A stretch of 64,000 nucleotides of DNA from Paenibacillus sp. 37 (GTDB taxonomy: Bacteria; Bacillota; Bacilli; Paenibacillales; Paenibacillaceae). The DNA is taken from assembly GCF_008386395.1 (NCBI RefSeq), contig NZ_CP043761.1:4092001-4156000 (forward strand), given 5' to 3'. The notes beneath the pieces were generated by a model. That model saw only the letters and a program-made list of their open reading frames with translations. It had not been told where the DNA came from and ran no database searches. Made by a program: the position numbers and the translations under genes. Positions 55,059 through 63,554 of this stretch are shown here, piece after piece. Positions within the stretch are counted from its first letter, which is position 1, and each line of letters opens with the position of its first letter.

Positions 55059-56227
55059 TGCACCACTCCCTTTCTGTTCAATCGCTCCGGACTCAGCGCC
55101 TCAATTCCGAGTTCTTCTGAGATTTTGCCAGCGAGCAACTCAGCGATAAGCCTGCCTGTTATCGCACTAAGCAAGATACCGTTGCGGTAATGCCCAAAGG
55201 CGGCGAACAGCCCGGGTATACTCTTGCAAGCACCTATATAAGGCAATCCATCTGGAGTTGCTGGTCTTACGCCTGCCCACGCTCGTATAAATTGCGCTTC
55301 CTTCATCCCAGGCACCCAGTGGGTAGCCGCTGTTAGCAGCTTTTGAACACCCTGTACAGAAACGTTCAAATCCGTTCTGCCTGGCAGACTGGTTGCCCCA
55401 AGCCAAACTTCGCCATTGGCTTTGGGAACAATATAGATATCCTCTGCATAAACCGTTCTGTCAGGTCTGTACCCTGCATGTTCATCTGAGAACTGAACGG
55501 CAGCTATTTCACCTTTCACCGACCACACAGGCAAGCTCAGATTTACATGTCTCATCAACTCTTCACTCTGTAATCCAGCCGCTATAATGACATGTTTGCA
55601 TTTCATCTCACCGATCGATGTGGTGATCCCCTGAACGCCGTGTTCGTTTGCTTGCACACGTATATCCTGTATGTCCTCCATAACCCGTGCTCCCAATGCT
55701 TGAGCGGATTCGGCGTATGCCTTCGTTAGATGGATTGGAAGAATTTCACTCTCGTAAGGTCTGTAATAGGCTCCATACGTATCTCTGTTGAGCCATGATG
55801 CCTCCTGTTGCACAACGGAACGATCCCACCATACCTCATCAGTAGAAGCAGACAACGCAGACTTCCGATTGTCCTTATACCTACTTAATTCACTGTATGA
55901 ACGAAAAGGAGTTAGGAATCCCTGGCGTTGCAGGCCAGTCTCTACCTCACTGAGTGTAGCCATTAGCACCTGTTGTTCGATAAGTAACTGTCTACTCTGC
56001 CTGGCGAGCTTAGCCATCAAAGGATGAGCAAAATCCTCACTATCTGCCGCCAGCATTCCAGCCGCCGCGCAAGAAGTGCCTCCTGCAATCGCCGAACGCT
56101 CCAGCAACAGCACATCCTGTCCACGGGAAGCAAGCTCATATGCGATGGCACATCCAACAACGCCTCCGCCTACAATAATCGTTTCTGCATGAATCTTATC
56201 CGGTCTATCAGTAATGATCTTTTTCAT
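55055..56227 (-). CDS. thiO: Glycine oxidase ThiO
   Basis: A 390-residue FAD amine oxidase that makes the dehydroglycine (iminoacetate) used for thiazole. The FAD motif is TIIVGGGVVGCAIAYELASRG near residue 17. GGTSCAAAGML and the C-terminal FGHYRNGILLS match glycine oxidase. AAGGAG supports the ATG at 56227; the open frame to 56431 is not translated as part of this gene because it overlaps tenI. Oxygen is required, so the pathway here is aerobic. Confidence 0.92.
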   Translation of the reverse strand: MKKIITDRPDKIHAETIIVGGGVVGCAIAYELASRGQDVLLLERSAIAGGTSCAAAGMLAADSEDFAHPLMAKLARQSRQLLIEQQVLMATLSEVETGLQRQGFLTPFRSYSELSRYKDNRKSALSASTDEVWWDRSVVQQEASWLNRDTYGAYYRPYESEILPIHLTKAYAESAQALGARVMEDIQDIRVQANEHGVQGITTSIGEMKCKHVIIAAGLQSEELMRHVNLSLPVWSVKGEIAAVQFSDEHAGYRPDRTVYAEDIYIVPKANGEVWLGATSLPGRTDLNVSVQGVQKLLTAATHWVPGMKEAQFIRAWAGVRPATPDGLPYIGACKSIPGLFAAFGHYRNGILLSAITGRLIAELLAGKISEELGIEALSPERLNRKGVVQ

Positions 56228-56244
56228 CCTCTCATCTCCTTGAT

Positions 56245-56907
56245 TCAGCGGCTCAGACCTTCTGTAGCAACGATACCCTGCCTTAATAATGCAGCCGCCC
56301 GATCCGGGGAAACGCTCGCCCATACATTCGAGATCACAGCAACTCCCTGTGCGCCTGCAGAGCGAATAGCGTGAATGTTTCCCGGTTTGATTCCCCCAAT
56401 CCCCATGACAGGAATGGAGACACCAGAGCACACTTCAGCCAGAGCATATAATCCTCTTGGTTCAAGATCAGGCTTACTGTTGGTTGAGTAGACATGCCCG
56501 AAGAAAAGGTAATCGGCTCCCCGTTCTTCAGCGATTTTTGCCTCATCGATTGAATGAACAGATACACCCAGACGAATTCGCTGGACATTGCTTATAACAG
56601 CAGGGTTGTAGTTACGTATAGCCTCTTGCCCCCAATGTACACCGCCATAGATGTCATTCTGTGGTGGCAGTTCTGAACCATTGATAACGATGCGACAAGA
56701 TGGAACGCCAACACCACGCAGACTTTCAGCCCAACCGATCTTTTGTTGCCATGAGAGTTGTTTCTCTCGTATATGGATGTAGTCCACCCATGGCCAAACG
56801 TCCTTTGCAGCTTTTACAAAAGATGCTTGATTCCCTACACCCGTAGATACAACATGCAGTTCAAATGATCCGTGTACACGTTCATGAGAAATTACCGTAC
56901 TGTTCAT
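56245..56907 (-). CDS. tenI: Thiazole tautomerase TenI
   Basis: A 221-residue ThiE-fold protein. It matches TenI better than ThiE: YIHIREK near residue 53, RIVINGSE, SVHSIDEAKIAEE and ADYLFFGHVY correspond to TenI positions, and the ThiE pyrophosphate pattern is absent. TenI converts the ThiG product to its aromatic tautomer. The first ATG (56907) directly abuts AAGGAG with no spacer, which is unusual, and I see no better start. It heads the operon downstream of the riboswitch terminator. Confidence 0.82.
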   Translation of the reverse strand: MNSTVISHERVHGSFELHVVSTGVGNQASFVKAAKDVWPWVDYIHIREKQLSWQQKIGWAESLRGVGVPSCRIVINGSELPPQNDIYGGVHWGQEAIRNYNPAVISNVQRIRLGVSVHSIDEAKIAEERGADYLFFGHVYSTNSKPDLEPRGLYALAEVCSGVSIPVMGIGGIKPGNIHAIRSAGAQGVAVISNVWASVSPDRAAALLRQGIVATEGLSR

Positions 56908-56937
56908 CTCCTTCCAGGCGTGAATGCTATGAAAACA

Positions 56938-56967
56938 CAAAAAAGCCACTCCCGTAGGGGAGTGGCT
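56938..56967 (-). terminator. Terminator of the TPP riboswitch
   Basis: On the minus strand AGCCACTCCC and GGGAGTGGCT form a perfect 10-bp stem with a 4-nt loop, followed by TTTTTT. It lies between the aptamer and tenI, so it should stop transcription when TPP is bound. Confidence 0.88.
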
Positions 56968-57138
56968 GCGTGTTAATTATAGGACCAGATGACTGACTGA
57001 AGCATACAGTTCATTTCGTGTAATAAAGCTATAGACCTTATAGCCTTAACGTTATACACGCAACTGCATGTTTCAATTCGTTAAGCAGACGGTTGAAATC
57101 CTTTCGAATTGCCGTTGCTCACGTCATTCACTGAAACG

Positions 57139-57238
57139 CGCTCGCCACTTCCCTACGCTGGTATGATCCAGATCAGGTGCAAAGGGTCCGGAATCGCATT
57201 CTTCCATCTCAGCCGCATCGTGCGGCCCCCCTAGTGTT
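57139..57238 (-). promoter_or_regulatory. TPP riboswitch
   Basis: On the minus strand the THI-box core is present: GCGGCTGAGAT near the 5' side, then ACCCTTTGCACCTGATCTGG and CATACCAGCGTAGGGAAG. These match the known TPP aptamer pattern. It controls tenI-thiO-thiS-thiG-thiF through the downstream terminator. A stretch of about 170 bases separates aptamer and terminator. Confidence 0.92.
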
Positions 57239-57256
57239 CATATGAAGTTGTAGCCT

Positions 57257-57285
57257 ATGTTACCATAGACGGATTTTTTTGTCAC
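57257..57285 (-). promoter_or_regulatory. Promoter of the thi operon
   Basis: On the minus strand GTGACA (57285-57280) and TAACAT (57262-57257) are 17 bp apart, just before the riboswitch. Confidence 0.5.
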
Positions 57286-57317
57286 CGTCATTTCTGTTAA
57301 ACATGGTCTTGAATCTT

Positions 57318-58868
57318 CTAGTTTTTCTCAGACCATTCTTCGACATTCCATGTTTTGGTAACCCAACCCTCGTAGAAATCAGGTTCATGAGATACAAGTA
57401 ACACCGTTCCCTTGAATTCTTGCAAAGCACGCTGCAACTCCGCTTTGGCTGTGACATCGAGATGGTTTGTCGGCTCATCGAATAAAATCCAGTTGCTTTC
57501 ACGCATCAAAAGTTTGCATAAACGAACCTTGGCTTGTTCTCCACCACTCAGCATGTTAAGCGGACGGGTAATGTGCTCATTTTTCAACCCACAGCGAGCG
57601 AGATGACCCCGGACCTCATTCTGGGTCAAATGTGAAAACTCATTCCAGACGTCCTCGATAGGCGTGATATTTCCAGCACGAACTTCCTGCTCAAAATAGG
57701 CCGTTTCGAGATAATCTCCCAAAAAGGTCTTTCCACTGAGTGGAGATATTTTGCCTAGGATAGTTTTCAGCAGTGTCGATTTACCCACACCATTACAACC
57801 TACGATGGCAATTTTCTCACCACGTTCAATTGTCATCGTCATTTTGGGCAGCAAAGGATACGTATATCCAATTTCAAAATCAATGCCCTCAAAGACCGTT
57901 TTGCTGCTCGCGCGGGCATCCTTGAATTTGAACGTTGGTTTAGCTGCTTCATCCGGACGATCAATACGTTCAATTCTGTCCAGCTGTTTCTCCCGGCTCT
58001 TCGCTCGACCTGAAGTTGAAGCACGTGCCTTGTTACGCTGAATGAAATCTTCCTGTTTCTTGATGTACTCTTGCTGCTTCTCGTATGCATCAATATGCTG
58101 GGCTTTATTCATATCAGCCATCTCGAGGAACTTGTTATAGTTCGCTGCATATCTCGTTAATTTGGCAAATTCCAAATGATAAATGACATTTACGACTTCA
58201 TTCATGAATTCCGTGTCATGGGAGATTAAGAGGAACGCGTGCGGGTAGTCCTTCAGGTAACGTGACAACCATTCAATGTGTTCTACATCCAGATAGTTGG
58301 TCGGCTCATCCAGCAAAAGCGCTGTAGGTTTCTCGAGCAAAAGCTTGGCAAGAAGCACCTTGGTACGTTGTCCACCACTTAGAGCTGCGACATCTCGATC
58401 AAGACCAATTGCGGACAAACCAAGACCATTGGCCATCTCTTCCACTTTTACGTCAATCAGATAAAAGTCGCCCTGTTCCAGTTGTTCCTGAATATCGCCC
58501 ATCTCTTCCAGCAACTGCTCCAGCTTATCTGGATCTGCATCTGCCATCTGGTCCGTAATATTCATCATTTCTTTTTCCAATTCAAGCAACGGAAGGAATG
58601 CATCCTTAAGGACGTCACGAATGGTTTTGCCTGGCGTAAGCTTCGTGTGCTGATCCAGATATCCATAACGGACCTTAGGTGTCCATTCCACTTTTCCACT
58701 ATCTTTAAGCAATTTACCGGTAAGGATGTTCATTAATGTTGATTTACCCACACCATTGGCACCAACAAGTCCTACGCGCTCTCCGGCAAGTAAACGAAAC
58801 GATACATTTTTAAATAACGTGCGATCTCCAAAATTGTGACTTACGTTCTCTACTGACAATAAACTCAT
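57318..58868 (-). CDS. ABC-F family ATP-binding protein
   Basis: A 516-residue soluble protein with two ABC ATPase domains and no membrane segment. The first has GANGVGKST, LSGGQRTK and LLLDEPTNYLD; the second has GCNGVGKST, LSGGEQAK and ILFDEPTNHLD. Between them is the P-site tRNA-interaction linker (about residues 240-300), Lys/Arg-rich. ABC-F proteins act on ribosomes as translation factors or antibiotic-protection proteins. The short C-terminus and sequence style resemble the YkpA/YbiT housekeeping group, so resistance is less likely. It stands alone upstream of the thi operon. Confidence 0.9.
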   Translation of the reverse strand: MSLLSVENVSHNFGDRTLFKNVSFRLLAGERVGLVGANGVGKSTLMNILTGKLLKDSGKVEWTPKVRYGYLDQHTKLTPGKTIRDVLKDAFLPLLELEKEMMNITDQMADADPDKLEQLLEEMGDIQEQLEQGDFYLIDVKVEEMANGLGLSAIGLDRDVAALSGGQRTKVLLAKLLLEKPTALLLDEPTNYLDVEHIEWLSRYLKDYPHAFLLISHDTEFMNEVVNVIYHLEFAKLTRYAANYNKFLEMADMNKAQHIDAYEKQQEYIKKQEDFIQRNKARASTSGRAKSREKQLDRIERIDRPDEAAKPTFKFKDARASSKTVFEGIDFEIGYTYPLLPKMTMTIERGEKIAIVGCNGVGKSTLLKTILGKISPLSGKTFLGDYLETAYFEQEVRAGNITPIEDVWNEFSHLTQNEVRGHLARCGLKNEHITRPLNMLSGGEQAKVRLCKLLMRESNWILFDEPTNHLDVTAKAELQRALQEFKGTVLLVSHEPDFYEGWVTKTWNVEEWSEKN

Positions 58869-59006
58869 AAGATGAGGTTGCTCCTATCTATTAGACATTA
58901 CTTTTGTTATTGTTCCGAAACCCTATTCTAGCACAGGTCCCGTCTTTTCTGAAAGTAATGTAAACAGTTCAGGAACCTCTTACATGATTTTGTCATGCAG
59001 GCTACC

Positions 59007-59990
59007 CTAACGATTAGAGCATTTATATTCGAAATAGCCCTGTGTAGCTGCTTGTCTTGCGTCTGTAAACACCTCTTCAGCACGGTAACCATTACCACAT
59101 GTGGAGGGATAGTAGTACTTGATACCCGTTAAAGGATCTACCCCACCTACGATGGCGGTTTTCTTCACAAGTCTGCCTCCACCAATTGCGTAATTGTTGA
59201 TCTTCTGGTCACCCACACCTATACCTTGGACAAAGGCCATAATCCCTGTATCGTTAATGGAGTTGTACCAATCTTCCTGCGCAATCAGGGGCATCGTAAA
59301 CGTATAGGAAATACCGTTCTTTCTGGCAAACTCATTATGGCGGTTAATCACATCAGCCAGATCACCCTGAACAGTAGTCACAATCCGGCTTTGTCTAACT
59401 TGCTCAAATACGCTGGTATTCTGAATTAAAGGAATCTGTGTGGTTGAAGCCAGTTCTTTTTGGAATCCCTCAATCCATTTCCCTGCGCTTGCGTCAAAAG
59501 CATGTACGTAGTCGTCCATTGTAAAGTTAATACTGTTACCATCAGAATCTGAATATGTATAAGGTTTCTTGGGACTCCACACTTGCCTGAAAGAATCTTC
59601 ACGGTGACCCGTCATCTCTGTTTCTGTGGACAACATATAATATCCATCATAATCCAGAATAACCACGGCAGGAATGTAATTAAACATGTTTCGAATAGCT
59701 GCGGGATCATCCTGAATCCCCATATTCAAAGCCATCGTCTGCGTAAATGTCAACAAGGCAAGCTCCTTGTCCGCTTTAACAAACTTGGTTGAATCATAAC
59801 CTGCTTCATCATTTTGTTTCTCATTCTGATGCATGACTGCACCTGCATCCATGACTGCAGTTTGAAGTGCAGATCTGTATCGTTGGCCAAGATATTGAGC
59901 CTCTTCGGCATCTTGGGTATGGAGTGAGATGATCCAGAAGAGCGGGAAGAAGATCAGCACAAATACAATGGATAGCTCAGTAATCTTCAT
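59007..59990 (-). CDS. Membrane-anchored protein of the Tad-like cluster (327 aa)
   Basis: A protein with one N-terminal membrane segment (about residues 6-24) and a long hydrophilic outer part. I do not recognise a domain. The N-terminal part (about residues 25-75) looks helical with many Ala/Gln, as in pseudopilin or assembly proteins; the rest is Tyr/Thr/Asn-rich. It overlaps the upstream gene by 14 bp and lies last in a run of five genes downstream of the TadB/TadC-like protein. A role as a minor pilin or tip protein is inference. Confidence 0.6.
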   Translation of the reverse strand: MKITELSIVFVLIFFPLFWIISLHTQDAEEAQYLGQRYRSALQTAVMDAGAVMHQNEKQNDEAGYDSTKFVKADKELALLTFTQTMALNMGIQDDPAAIRNMFNYIPAVVILDYDGYYMLSTETEMTGHREDSFRQVWSPKKPYTYSDSDGNSINFTMDDYVHAFDASAGKWIEGFQKELASTTQIPLIQNTSVFEQVRQSRIVTTVQGDLADVINRHNEFARKNGISYTFTMPLIAQEDWYNSINDTGIMAFVQGIGVGDQKINNYAIGGGRLVKKTAIVGGVDPLTGIKYYYPSTCGNGYRAEEVFTDARQAATQGYFEYKCSNR

Positions 59991-60528
59991 TGAGGACCAT
60001 ACCTCCGTATGTTACAAATACTGCTGAAGCCTGAGCCGTGCCACTCAACCATTCACGAATGAGCATGGAAGGTGTACGATTTGTATTCTGGAGCGTCACG
60101 GTGAAAAAATCCCCTGTCATCATCGTATATCTTCGGCCGGGATCATCAACCGGTATCACCCCTGAGGATGGGAATAGTCTTTCTCGAATCTGAGCTGCAT
60201 AATATCCATCCTGCACTACCTCATAGGTCCCGTTAAAACTGTTATTGTCCATCGGGTCCGTATAATGAGGTACATATTTTTTATGTAAATGTTCCATCGA
60301 CACCTCATACAGATTGCCCGTCTGTGCCAGTTGCTCCTCAAACTCAGTCAACATTCGAGGTGAGATATATCCTTTCGTGCGGACAGCATCAACAAAACGT
60401 GTTACATTCTGAACAGCCGTCATACGTGTTATATCATCCTGCCGATCGGCTGTTTCAGCAGCTGGATACACATAGAGCAGAAGGACTGCGAGCAATACGG
60501 CAAGCAGCTTGGATGCGGCATTAATCAA
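59977..60528 (-). CDS. Membrane-anchored protein of the Tad-like cluster (183 aa)
   Basis: An unrecognised protein with an N-terminal membrane segment (about residues 5-25, AVLLAVLLLYVY) and an extracytoplasmic part rich in Thr, Tyr and Asp. The start is a TTG at 60528, ten bases after GGAGG, overlapping the previous stop. It lies between two similar small anchored proteins. Function is unknown; pseudopilin or assembly role by context. Confidence 0.6.
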   Translation of the reverse strand: MINAASKLLAVLLAVLLLYVYPAAETADRQDDITRMTAVQNVTRFVDAVRTKGYISPRMLTEFEEQLAQTGNLYEVSMEHLHKKYVPHYTDPMDNNSFNGTYEVVQDGYYAAQIRERLFPSSGVIPVDDPGRRYTMMTGDFFTVTLQNTNRTPSMLIREWLSGTAQASAVFVTYGGMVLNEDY

Positions 60529-60923
60529 TTCATACTGGCCTCCTTCAAAAAAACAATCTTGAGCAGTTCTCCAGTTTCATTTCGTATAAACTCCGGTCTG
60601 TAGGTAGCATCGAGCTGGACAGGAATAGTCGCTGTTTTGCTGACAAGTGGATCGATCACATACGATGTCCCATCTACCTCCACAGGAATGCTAGTGCCTG
60701 TCATCTGTCTCACAGTATGCAACACTTCCGCACCACTATACTGATACGGATTGGTGGTATGCAGTGTTGTTGCCAGCCGACCTTCCATACCTGCTGTTGT
60801 CCGTACTCTGTCATTCAATGAAGCTGATAAAATCTTAACATTCTGTTGCCCGTACAGGCAGGCTGTCACAAACAGGACAACCGCCGTACAAAACAACATG
60901 AGATGCTGTGTATTCCGGGACAT
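60525..60923 (-). CDS. Membrane-anchored protein of the Tad-like cluster (132 aa)
   Basis: An unrecognised protein with one N-terminal hydrophobic segment (about residues 8-24) followed by about 105 outer residues. AGGAG supports the ATG. It overlaps the next gene by 4 bp. Like its neighbours it has the layout of a pilin-like protein, with the anchor at the N-terminus, but no prepilin peptidase site is evident. Confidence 0.58.
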   Translation of the reverse strand: MSRNTQHLMLFCTAVVLFVTACLYGQQNVKILSASLNDRVRTTAGMEGRLATTLHTTNPYQYSGAEVLHTVRQMTGTSIPVEVDGTSYVIDPLVSKTATIPVQLDATYRPEFIRNETGELLKIVFLKEASMN

Positions 60924-60939
60924 GTTAAACCAACTCCTG

Positions 60940-61425
60940 TCAGGATTGCTGGAAGATCAGCCCTCTTACCACGTTGGATCGGTCTTTTACGATAATGGCT
61001 TTGAATTTACCACTTGGATTGACATATTGATTGTCCTTTTCACTCATGGTCTGGTTAATAATCCCCACTTTATCGTCAGGAGCAATAACCGAGCCGTAGT
61101 CCGCATTATTGAGATCCTGTGAAATGTTCAATTGATTGCCGTACCATTGACCCCCTTTATTTTTACCTGTAATGACTTGAATACCGAACTGATCCTTGTC
61201 CGCATATTTACGCAACGCATTCGTTACCTGTGATCCACTGATGGTTGTTCCGTCATACACGGTAAATGCAGCCTGAGACAACTCGGTCTGGATATCAGCA
61301 AAATTGTTCTGGGCCGTCTTGGTTGCCTCCTGAGCCGAAATAAACAACAGAACTACAATTGTGATCAAAGCGATTGTTAAGAATATCCCTGCCGCCACCT
61401 TTAAAGCGCTTGATGCATTGTTCAT
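60940..61425 (-). CDS. Pilin-like protein of the Tad-like cluster (161 aa)
   Basis: A 161-residue protein with a strongly hydrophobic N-terminal helix (about residues 8-30, VAAGIFLTIALITIVVLLFI) and a soluble C-terminal domain of Asn, Gly and Lys-rich composition. This is the layout of a Flp or class III pilin, although the leader is very short and no clear Gly-Phe cleavage site is seen. GGGAGG supports the ATG at 61425. It lies directly downstream of the TadB/TadC-like gene and is the best candidate for the structural subunit. Confidence 0.62.
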   Translation of the reverse strand: MNNASSALKVAAGIFLTIALITIVVLLFISAQEATKTAQNNFADIQTELSQAAFTVYDGTTISGSQVTNALRKYADKDQFGIQVITGKNKGGQWYGNQLNISQDLNNADYGSVIAPDDKVGIINQTMSEKDNQYVNPSGKFKAIIVKDRSNVVRGLIFQQS

Positions 61426-61487
61426 GATAAATCCTCCCAAGTTATAAGTTATTAAATTATTTCAGACTGTCACACAGATGAATTGTG

Positions 61488-63554
61488 CTAAAGTTTCTGA
61501 ATTTGTTCATAATAAATGTTCATCTGCAAGAAGCTCATACCAACCAATGGAATGACAAGGTACAAAAAGATTAGGGCATACATAGGAGTAAATCCGATGG
61601 TTCTCCCCCATGATGCTTTGACATCAATCATCTTGCTGTACTCTTGCTTTCGTTGTTCAAAATAGAATGCCATCATGCTCTCAAGATCATCGAAGGCTTC
61701 ACGTATTGAGATTTTGCCAAGGGCAAGCTGTAATTTATCAACCAGTCGCTGGAACTCGGGCAAGCCCGCCTCTTCCTTTAATTGTTCAAGTGCAAGCTCT
61801 GGACCATGTTCAAAATGCAACAAACATTTTTGCAGCGGACGCTTGAAAATGACGGCAAATCGATTAAGCCATTCCAATATCTCCTCGACGGACATTCGGT
61901 CCATCTCACGCAAAATGGATATCACTGTCTGGAATTGATAGATTTCATGTCGCATATCCAACCTTCGCATTTTCCGTTGAAATAACATGAGCCATACAGG
62001 CATGTAATACCCTGTTACACCCATAAGAATGGCTATAATCATCTCCCACCAGCGTACATATTGTTTGTTATACACCTCAAGTTTCTGCATAATGCGCGTG
62101 ATGGTCTCATTCTGGGCATCATGGTCTAACTGAACTGGAGATAACTGCTGTAATGCTTTGGAGACTTCTTCGTATGTAGCTCCTCGGTTCATTTCTACAC
62201 TTGCCAACACGGATTGATCTAACGCTGTTTTTTCCTCAGCTTTCCTGAGATCCGCTTCAGCCATTGCACCAAACATTCGATCATCTCGGATCGGATCATA
62301 CAAGATGTGGTTCCGTTCAACCTGGTGCAACAGCAAGATGCAACCCATTGTAAGGACCAAACAACCTGCGAATAACATCACTCGTCGAATGGCAAACCAT
62401 TCGTATTTCAACTCTGAGCTGCTCTCCCTCATGAGCCGTATCGTTTGACTGTACTGTGCACTGCCAGGTTTCGCTGCAAACAACATCGCCAATTTCCGTA
62501 TGAAGGTCTGCCTGTACAGAAACTGATCCAACCATGAATGCTTATGCCCTGACCGGTAAGGTGTCTCATCGTATTGCTGGAGCCTTTGCAGAAGCAAATA
62601 AGCAAGGATGATGATGACATAGATTGATATTTTGGTAATAAAACCAATTTTGCTGCGATAAAATTCATCCATCGTTGGAAAACTGACTCTGGCCCAGCGT
62701 TCGATCGGAGCGGTGAATAATACCGGAGCGAGCGCGATGATATTAAGTCCTTTGAGCAGGTAATCCAATTTATCACGCCGCAAAATCTCCAGATGAATCT
62801 CCTGAGTCAGGTTACCCAGTCCTTTAAGATAAATAGAGCCTTGTGCTCTGTCCTTATCCCCAAACTCCATGACCATATAGGAAACGCCGGCGAATCCTTT
62901 GAGAAAACGGTTGGGAGCCACTTCATAATAACGCTCAAGTGCTTCATTCGGATCTGGAGAAGTTAGAGCTTCGTAGATCAGTCTTACTTGTTCTGCTGCT
63001 TCTCCCGTACCTGCTTCAGCGGCTTCATAGAGCGCTTCCTCAACCATGCCATGCTGGTGATACCGATGCCTTACATCTGCAAAGAGATCCAACATCTGCA
63101 CCAGCAACCTTTTTTCCATACGACTGAGGCACATATCCAATACCAGGCTGTTTAGTACCACAGCACAGAGTACGGAAAGTATTACAAAAGCGATACCCGG
63201 CTGCAGAAGAAACAGAATGACACTTATGCCTCCATAACCTCCAAGAATAATCAGAACCACTGTCATCGTCAGCCTGCGAAGTGAAGGCTCATCCCCAACA
63301 TGGCGGAATGAAATACGTTTCTGCACCTGTAGAATATAAGCTGATAGCAGTGGCACTTTCATTCCAAGACGGTAGGACTGCAACAAGATTGATCCCAGTC
63401 CCTTAAATCCCTTCCCGCTAGGAGCAAAAATCACGCCGGATTGACTTGTTGAACCACCTCCTCTATGACGTAACATACTTAAAACCAGAAGTGTGATCAG
63501 CAAACCTCCTGCACAAATACTTAATACGAGGAGCAAAATCCATTTAATTGTCAT
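61488..63554 (-). CDS. TadB/TadC-like membrane platform protein, double length
   Basis: A 688-residue membrane protein with two T2SSF-like regions. The first (about residues 145-320, MLDLFADVRHRYHQHGMVEEAL... ) and the second (about residues 545-690, FQTVISILREMDRMSVEEILEWL...) each resemble the cytoplasmic platform domain of TadB/TadC, with hydrophobic helices between and after them. Single TadB or TadC proteins are about 300 residues, so this looks like a TadB-TadC fusion or duplication. It would form the inner-membrane base that the ATPase drives. The ATG at 63554 is supported by GGGGTG; it overlaps the ATPase stop. Confidence 0.75.
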   Translation of the reverse strand: MTIKWILLLVLSICAGGLLITLLVLSMLRHRGGGSTSQSGVIFAPSGKGFKGLGSILLQSYRLGMKVPLLSAYILQVQKRISFRHVGDEPSLRRLTMTVVLIILGGYGGISVILFLLQPGIAFVILSVLCAVVLNSLVLDMCLSRMEKRLLVQMLDLFADVRHRYHQHGMVEEALYEAAEAGTGEAAEQVRLIYEALTSPDPNEALERYYEVAPNRFLKGFAGVSYMVMEFGDKDRAQGSIYLKGLGNLTQEIHLEILRRDKLDYLLKGLNIIALAPVLFTAPIERWARVSFPTMDEFYRSKIGFITKISIYVIIILAYLLLQRLQQYDETPYRSGHKHSWLDQFLYRQTFIRKLAMLFAAKPGSAQYSQTIRLMRESSSELKYEWFAIRRVMLFAGCLVLTMGCILLLHQVERNHILYDPIRDDRMFGAMAEADLRKAEEKTALDQSVLASVEMNRGATYEEVSKALQQLSPVQLDHDAQNETITRIMQKLEVYNKQYVRWWEMIIAILMGVTGYYMPVWLMLFQRKMRRLDMRHEIYQFQTVISILREMDRMSVEEILEWLNRFAVIFKRPLQKCLLHFEHGPELALEQLKEEAGLPEFQRLVDKLQLALGKISIREAFDDLESMMAFYFEQRKQEYSKMIDVKASWGRTIGFTPMYALIFLYLVIPLVGMSFLQMNIYYEQIQKL

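Noticed and set aside
56228..56431. Upstream extension of thiO
   Set aside because: It overlaps tenI in another frame and reads as low-quality sequence; AAGGAG supports the ATG at 56227.
57318..58868. Antibiotic-resistance role for the ABC-F protein
   Set aside because: Sequence style fits the housekeeping YkpA/YbiT group, the interdomain linker lacks a clear long antibiotic-resistance arm, and no leader attenuator was found.
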